Positions 60,333-64,000 of a DNA stretch of 64,000 nucleotides are shown piece by piece. The notes beneath the pieces are model-generated. The model saw only the letters and a list, made by a program, of their open reading frames with translations, was not told the origin of the DNA and did not search any database. The DNA comes from Neolewinella antarctica (GTDB lineage: Bacteria > Bacteroidota > Bacteroidia > Chitinophagales > Saprospiraceae): positions 1 to 64,000 of the forward strand of contig NZ_JAATJH010000001.1 in NCBI RefSeq assembly GCF_011927835.1, read 5' to 3'. Every line of letters starts with the position of its first letter. Positions within the stretch are counted from its first letter, which is position 1. The translations under genes were made by a program, and so were the position numbers.

Positions 60333-61823
60333 ATGAAAGGAACTCTACTAAAACCTTACGCTTACCACGTCCGTAACCAGGTCCGCAAGATGGCGCAGCG
60401 CGCCGTGCTGTCCCAGGAATTTATTTGCCAGGACCTGGTGACCACCGCCCGGGAAACCGCCTTCGGCCAGGACCATGACTTCGCCGGTATCAGCACTTAC
60501 GACGACTTCAAAAGGCGCATTCCCATCGTCGATTATGAAGGTTTCAAACCCTACGCCGACCGCATCCGCGACGGGGAGGCCAACGTAAGCTGGGTCGGGC
60601 AACCGAAATACTTCGCCAAAACGTCCGGCACCACCAGTGGCGTCAAATACATCCCCCTCACCCGCGAGAGCATTCCGAACCACTTCGGCTCCGCACGCAA
60701 TGCCTTGTTCAACTACGTCGCCGAAACCGGCAAAAGTAAGTGGCTCGACGGGAAAATGATCTTTCTCTCCGGCTCCCCGGAGATGGCCGACACGAACGGC
60801 ATCCCGACCGGCAGGCTTTCCGGAATCGTGAACCACCAGGTCCCCGCCTGGCTAAGAACCAGCCAACTACCGAGCTACAAAACGAACTGCATCGAGGAGT
60901 GGGAATACAAACTCGAACGGATCGTCGACGAGACCATCAACGCCGATATGCGGCTCATCTCCGGCATCCCACCCTGGGTGCAGATGTACTACGAGCGGCT
61001 ACTGGCTCGGAGTGGCAAAGACACCATTCTGGAGCTATTTCCCAACCTCGACATGTTTGTCTACGGCGGCGTCAATTTCGAGCCCTACCGCAAATCGCTC
61101 GAACGGCTCGTGGGCGGTCGCCTACCCAGCGTCGAAACTTACCCGGCGAGTGAAGGATTTATCGCTTTTCAGGATAGTCAGCAATCGGATGGGCTGTTGC
61201 TCAACGCCGACAGTGGCATCTTTTTCGAGTTTGTTCCGGCGGATGAGATATTCGACACTAACCCCACGCGGTTGCACCTGGGGCAAATCGAGACGGGCGT
61301 TAATTACGCCATCATCCTCAACACCAACGCCGGTCTGTGGGGCTACAACATTGGTGATACGGTCGAATTCGTTAGTAAAGACCCTTACCGGCTGCGCGTG
61401 ACGGGGCGCATTAAGCACTTCATTTCCGCTTTCGGAGAGCACGTGATCGGTAAGGAGGTCGAGATGGCACTACGGGCGGTGGCGGATAAGCACTGGGTGG
61501 AGGTTACGGAGTTTACCGTCGCGCCTCAGGTTTCTCCGCCGGACGGGGGTGTCGCTCATCATGAGTGGTTCATCGAATACGCCGTGCCACCAAGTGATCC
61601 GAAGGTTTTTGCTCGGGACTTGGACGCTGCGATGATCCAGCAGAACCTTTACTATCAGGATTTAATTGAAGGAAAGGTATTGCGTCCGCTGATCGTCAGT
61701 TCGGTACAACAAGGTGGCTTCCGGGAATACATGGCCAGCCAGGGCAAACTGGGCGGTCAAAATAAGGTGCCGCGCCTCAGTAACGACCGGAAAATCGTGG
61801 ATGCCTTGCTCCTCAAACCCTAA
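60333..61823 (+). CDS. GH3 auxin-responsive-promoter family protein (acyl-adenylating)
   Basis: 496 residues of the GH3 acyl-acid-amido synthetase family, an acyl-adenylate-forming enzyme superfamily member. The ATP-binding motifs are FAKTSGTTSGVKYIPLTRES, VETYPASEGFIAFQDSQQ and YNIGDTVEFVSKDPYRLRVT, with the C-terminal hinge GRIKHFISAFGEHVIGKEVE. Plant members join jasmonate, auxin or other acids to amino acids; bacterial substrates are unknown. 37 nt downstream of the transglycosylase gene. Confidence 0.87.
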   Translation: MKGTLLKPYAYHVRNQVRKMAQRAVLSQEFICQDLVTTARETAFGQDHDFAGISTYDDFKRRIPIVDYEGFKPYADRIRDGEANVSWVGQPKYFAKTSGTTSGVKYIPLTRESIPNHFGSARNALFNYVAETGKSKWLDGKMIFLSGSPEMADTNGIPTGRLSGIVNHQVPAWLRTSQLPSYKTNCIEEWEYKLERIVDETINADMRLISGIPPWVQMYYERLLARSGKDTILELFPNLDMFVYGGVNFEPYRKSLERLVGGRLPSVETYPASEGFIAFQDSQQSDGLLLNADSGIFFEFVPADEIFDTNPTRLHLGQIETGVNYAIILNTNAGLWGYNIGDTVEFVSKDPYRLRVTGRIKHFISAFGEHVIGKEVEMALRAVADKHWVEVTEFTVAPQVSPPDGGVAHHEWFIEYAVPPSDPKVFARDLDAAMIQQNLYYQDLIEGKVLRPLIVSSVQQGGFREYMASQGKLGGQNKVPRLSNDRKIVDALLLKP

Positions 61824-61826
61824 CCT

Positions 61827-61843
61827 TGCACCCGCGGCCGCGC
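61827..61843 (+). repeat. Dispersed 17-mer, copy upstream of the CoA-binding gene
   Basis: Reads TGCACCCGCGGCCGCGC on the plus strand directly after a TAACCTTG promoter-like end, 21 nt before the start at 61865. Confidence 0.7.
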
Positions 61844-61864
61844 TTAATCCGCTAATAATTCCTC

Positions 61865-62221
61865 ATGAAAACACTAATTCTTGGCGCTACGCCAAATTCC
61901 TCACGCTACGCTTATATCGCCGCAAATCGCTTAGTCAATAGTGGTCGCGAGATCGTCAACGTAGGCATCAAAGAGGGCGCGGTCGCGGGTGCAGAGATTT
62001 TAAGTGGGACGCCAAAAGTCGTCGACGTCGACACGGTCACTTTGTACGTAGGCCCAAGAAATCAGGCCCAGTACTATGACTGGTTGATGGATATGAAACC
62101 CCGCCGCATCATCTTCAACCCCGGCACCGCAAACCCCGAACTCGAACAGTTGGCTGAAGACAACGGCATCCAATCCGTGCACGCCTGCACGCTCGTCATG
62201 CTGGCCAGCGACCAGTACTAA
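61865..62221 (+). CDS. Small CoA-binding-domain protein
   Basis: 118 residues forming one Rossmann-like CoA-binding domain as in the YccU/succinyl-CoA-ligase-alpha family: MKTLILGATPNSSRYAYIAA, DVDTVTLYVGPRNQAQYYDW and FNPGTANPELEQLAEDNGIQ, ending SVHACTLVMLASDQY. Biochemical role unknown. A 17-mer copy (61977-61993) lies antisense in its coding region, and another copy lies 21 nt upstream pointing into it. A strong terminator follows. Confidence 0.82.
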   Translation: MKTLILGATPNSSRYAYIAANRLVNSGREIVNVGIKEGAVAGAEILSGTPKVVDVDTVTLYVGPRNQAQYYDWLMDMKPRRIIFNPGTANPELEQLAEDNGIQSVHACTLVMLASDQY

Positions 62222-62247
62222 ATCCGAGCAAACCCTCTGACGAACGA

Positions 62248-62282
62248 AAAAGCCCAGCCTTCCGACGGAAAGCTGGGCTTTT
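62248..62282. terminator. Bidirectional terminator between the CoA-binding gene and sdhB
   Basis: AAAAGCCCAGC (62248-62258) pairs with GCTGGGCTTTT (62272-62282), with an inner TTCC/GGAA stem. T runs follow on both strands. It ends 18 nt from the sdhB stop. Confidence 0.9.
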
Positions 62283-62299
62283 AAATTTTAACGTGAAAG

Positions 62300-63064
62300 C
62301 TACTTGGTAGAACCCACCGTCGCGGCAATGTATTCCCGGTTCAATCGCGCAATGTGCTCTACGGAAATTCCCTTCGGGCACTCCGCCTCACAGGCCGTGA
62401 TGTTGGAACACCGACCGAAACCTTCGGCGTCGTGCTGCTCCACCATCCGCAACGCGCGTTGGGAAGCCTCCACCTGACCCTGCGGTAACTGCGCGAGGTG
62501 AGATACTTTAGCACCAGTAAATAACATGGCTGAGGCATTAGGGCAAGCCGCCACGCAGGCACCACAACCGATGCAGGTCGCCGCGTCCATGGCGTGGTTC
62601 GCCTGGTCTTTCTCGATGGCGATGTCGTTACCGTCCTGCGCCTGGCCGGTGTTGATGGATACGAAGCCACCCGCCTGAATGATCCGGTCGAAACTGTCGC
62701 GGTTCACCACCAAATCTTTGACAATCGGGAAAGCCGAAGAACGCCACGGCTCGATCGTAATCGTTTCCCCGTCCTTAAAGTGCCGCATGTGCAACTGACA
62801 GGTCGTCGTGTACTGCTGCGGCCCGTGTGGGAAACCGTTGATGACTAGACTACAGGTGCCACAAATGCCTTCCCGGCAATCGTGCTCAAAAGCTACCGGC
62901 TGGCCCTTGGCGTGAATGATCTGCTCGTTGAGTACGTCCAGCATCTCCAAAAAGGACATGTGGGACGTTACTCCTTTGATGGTGTGCGTCTCAAATGAAC
63001 CCTTGACGGTGGCGTTTCTTTGCCGCCAGATCTTCAGGGTGAGGGTCATGTTATCAGCGCTCAT
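62300..63064 (-). CDS. sdhB: Succinate dehydrogenase/fumarate reductase iron-sulfur subunit
   Basis: 254 residues from the ATG at 63064. The 2Fe-2S centre is in [20 protein letters not shown] plus a downstream Cys; the 4Fe-4S and 3Fe-4S centres are in [20 protein letters not shown] and [20 protein letters not shown]. It passes electrons from the flavoprotein subunit to menaquinone. Immediately downstream of sdhA in the order usual for Bacteroidota; a heptamer array (D) lies between the two genes. Confidence 0.95.
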   Translation of the reverse strand: MSADNMTLTLKIWRQRNATVKGSFETHTIKGVTSHMSFLEMLDVLNEQIIHAKGQPVAFEHDCREGICGTCSLVINGFPHGPQQYTTTCQLHMRHFKDGETITIEPWRSSAFPIVKDLVVNRDSFDRIIQAGGFVSINTGQAQDGNDIAIEKDQANHAMDAATCIGCGACVAACPNASAMLFTGAKVSHLAQLPQGQVEASQRALRMVEQHDAEGFGRCSNITACEAECPKGISVEHIARLNREYIAATVGSTK

Positions 63065-63076
63065 ATTTAGTATTTG

Positions 63077-63138
63077 AGGCGGTAGTCGGTAAGCGGTGGG
63101 CACGGGACGGGATTAACCGCCTACTGCCTACCGCCTAA
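63077..63138. repeat. TAGGCGG heptamer array, inverted and degenerate (array D)
   Basis: The left arm 63077-63100 and right arm 63116-63138 are formed of GGTAGGC/GCCTACC units with several substitutions. It sits between the sdhA stop (63150) and the sdhB start (63064), inside a presumed operon. Confidence 0.8.
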
Positions 63139-63149
63139 CTTCCTACGTC

Positions 63150-64000
<851 letters not shown>

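Overview
This 64 kb window looks like chromosomal DNA from a marine-type member of the Bacteroidota, most likely the Saprospiria (Lewinella-like); that placement is inference. The support is: Bacteroidota promoter boxes (TAnnTTTG) with few Shine-Dalgarno sites, a type IX secretion sorting domain, a Bacteroidota putative porin, a CcmD-family mini-protein next to glutamate dehydrogenase, sdhA-sdhB gene order, and MurA with Asp in place of the fosfomycin-target Cys. No rRNA, tRNA or CRISPR array was recognised.

Positions 1-6640 are an AT-rich insertion-sequence graveyard. A GIY-YIG nuclease gene is split by a complete 1350 bp ISKra4-family element (perfect 20 bp ends, 9 bp target duplication, A8 frameshift signal) and then cut at its 3' end by an IS4-type element that sits in a third, truncated IS4-type transposase. 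Small coding remnants, a perfect 24 bp-arm palindrome and one intact lipoprotein gene follow.

Positions 6640-64000 are dense housekeeping sequence. 6.6-20.3 kb: flavoprotein, DUF547 lipoprotein, TonB receptor, murA, lipoprotein, luciferase-like oxidoreductase, M13 peptidase, aroC, a hypothetical protein, ccmD-like and glutamate dehydrogenase. 20.3-32.8 kb: Lrp regulator, geranylgeranyl-reductase-like flavoprotein, N-carbamoylputrescine amidase, ALDH7-type dehydrogenase, Uma2 protein, DEAD-box helicase with a structured leader, KtrB/TrkH, endonuclease III-like protein, acyl-CoA dehydrogenase and sterol-desaturase-family protein. 32.9-45 kb: a large membrane/coiled-coil protein, UbiD, an arginyltransferase-like protein, a 45-residue membrane protein antisense to it, fabI, putative porin, glgB and a glycogen-binding/helix-hairpin-helix fusion. 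45-64 kb: AraC regulator, hydrolase, START protein, pabC-pabB, mnmH, a secreted T9SS protein, LOG protein, coaE, arfB, DUF2452, an ECF sigma/anti-sigma pair, a lytic transglycosylase, GH3, a CoA-binding protein, and sdhB with partial sdhA.

Genes form short operons rather than one system: pabB-pabC (folate), sigma/anti-sigma (overlapping), coaE-LOG, ccmD-gdhA (overlapping), glgB with the glycogen-binding fusion, and sdhA-sdhB. The most unusual content is non-coding: heptamer (TAGGCGG and CCACAGA) arrays, a dispersed 17-mer with consensus TGCACCYGCGNCCGCGC that usually points into the next gene, a longer palindromic form of that element found even inside a receptor gene, and a 166 nt cloverleaf-like inverted-repeat structure between convergent genes.
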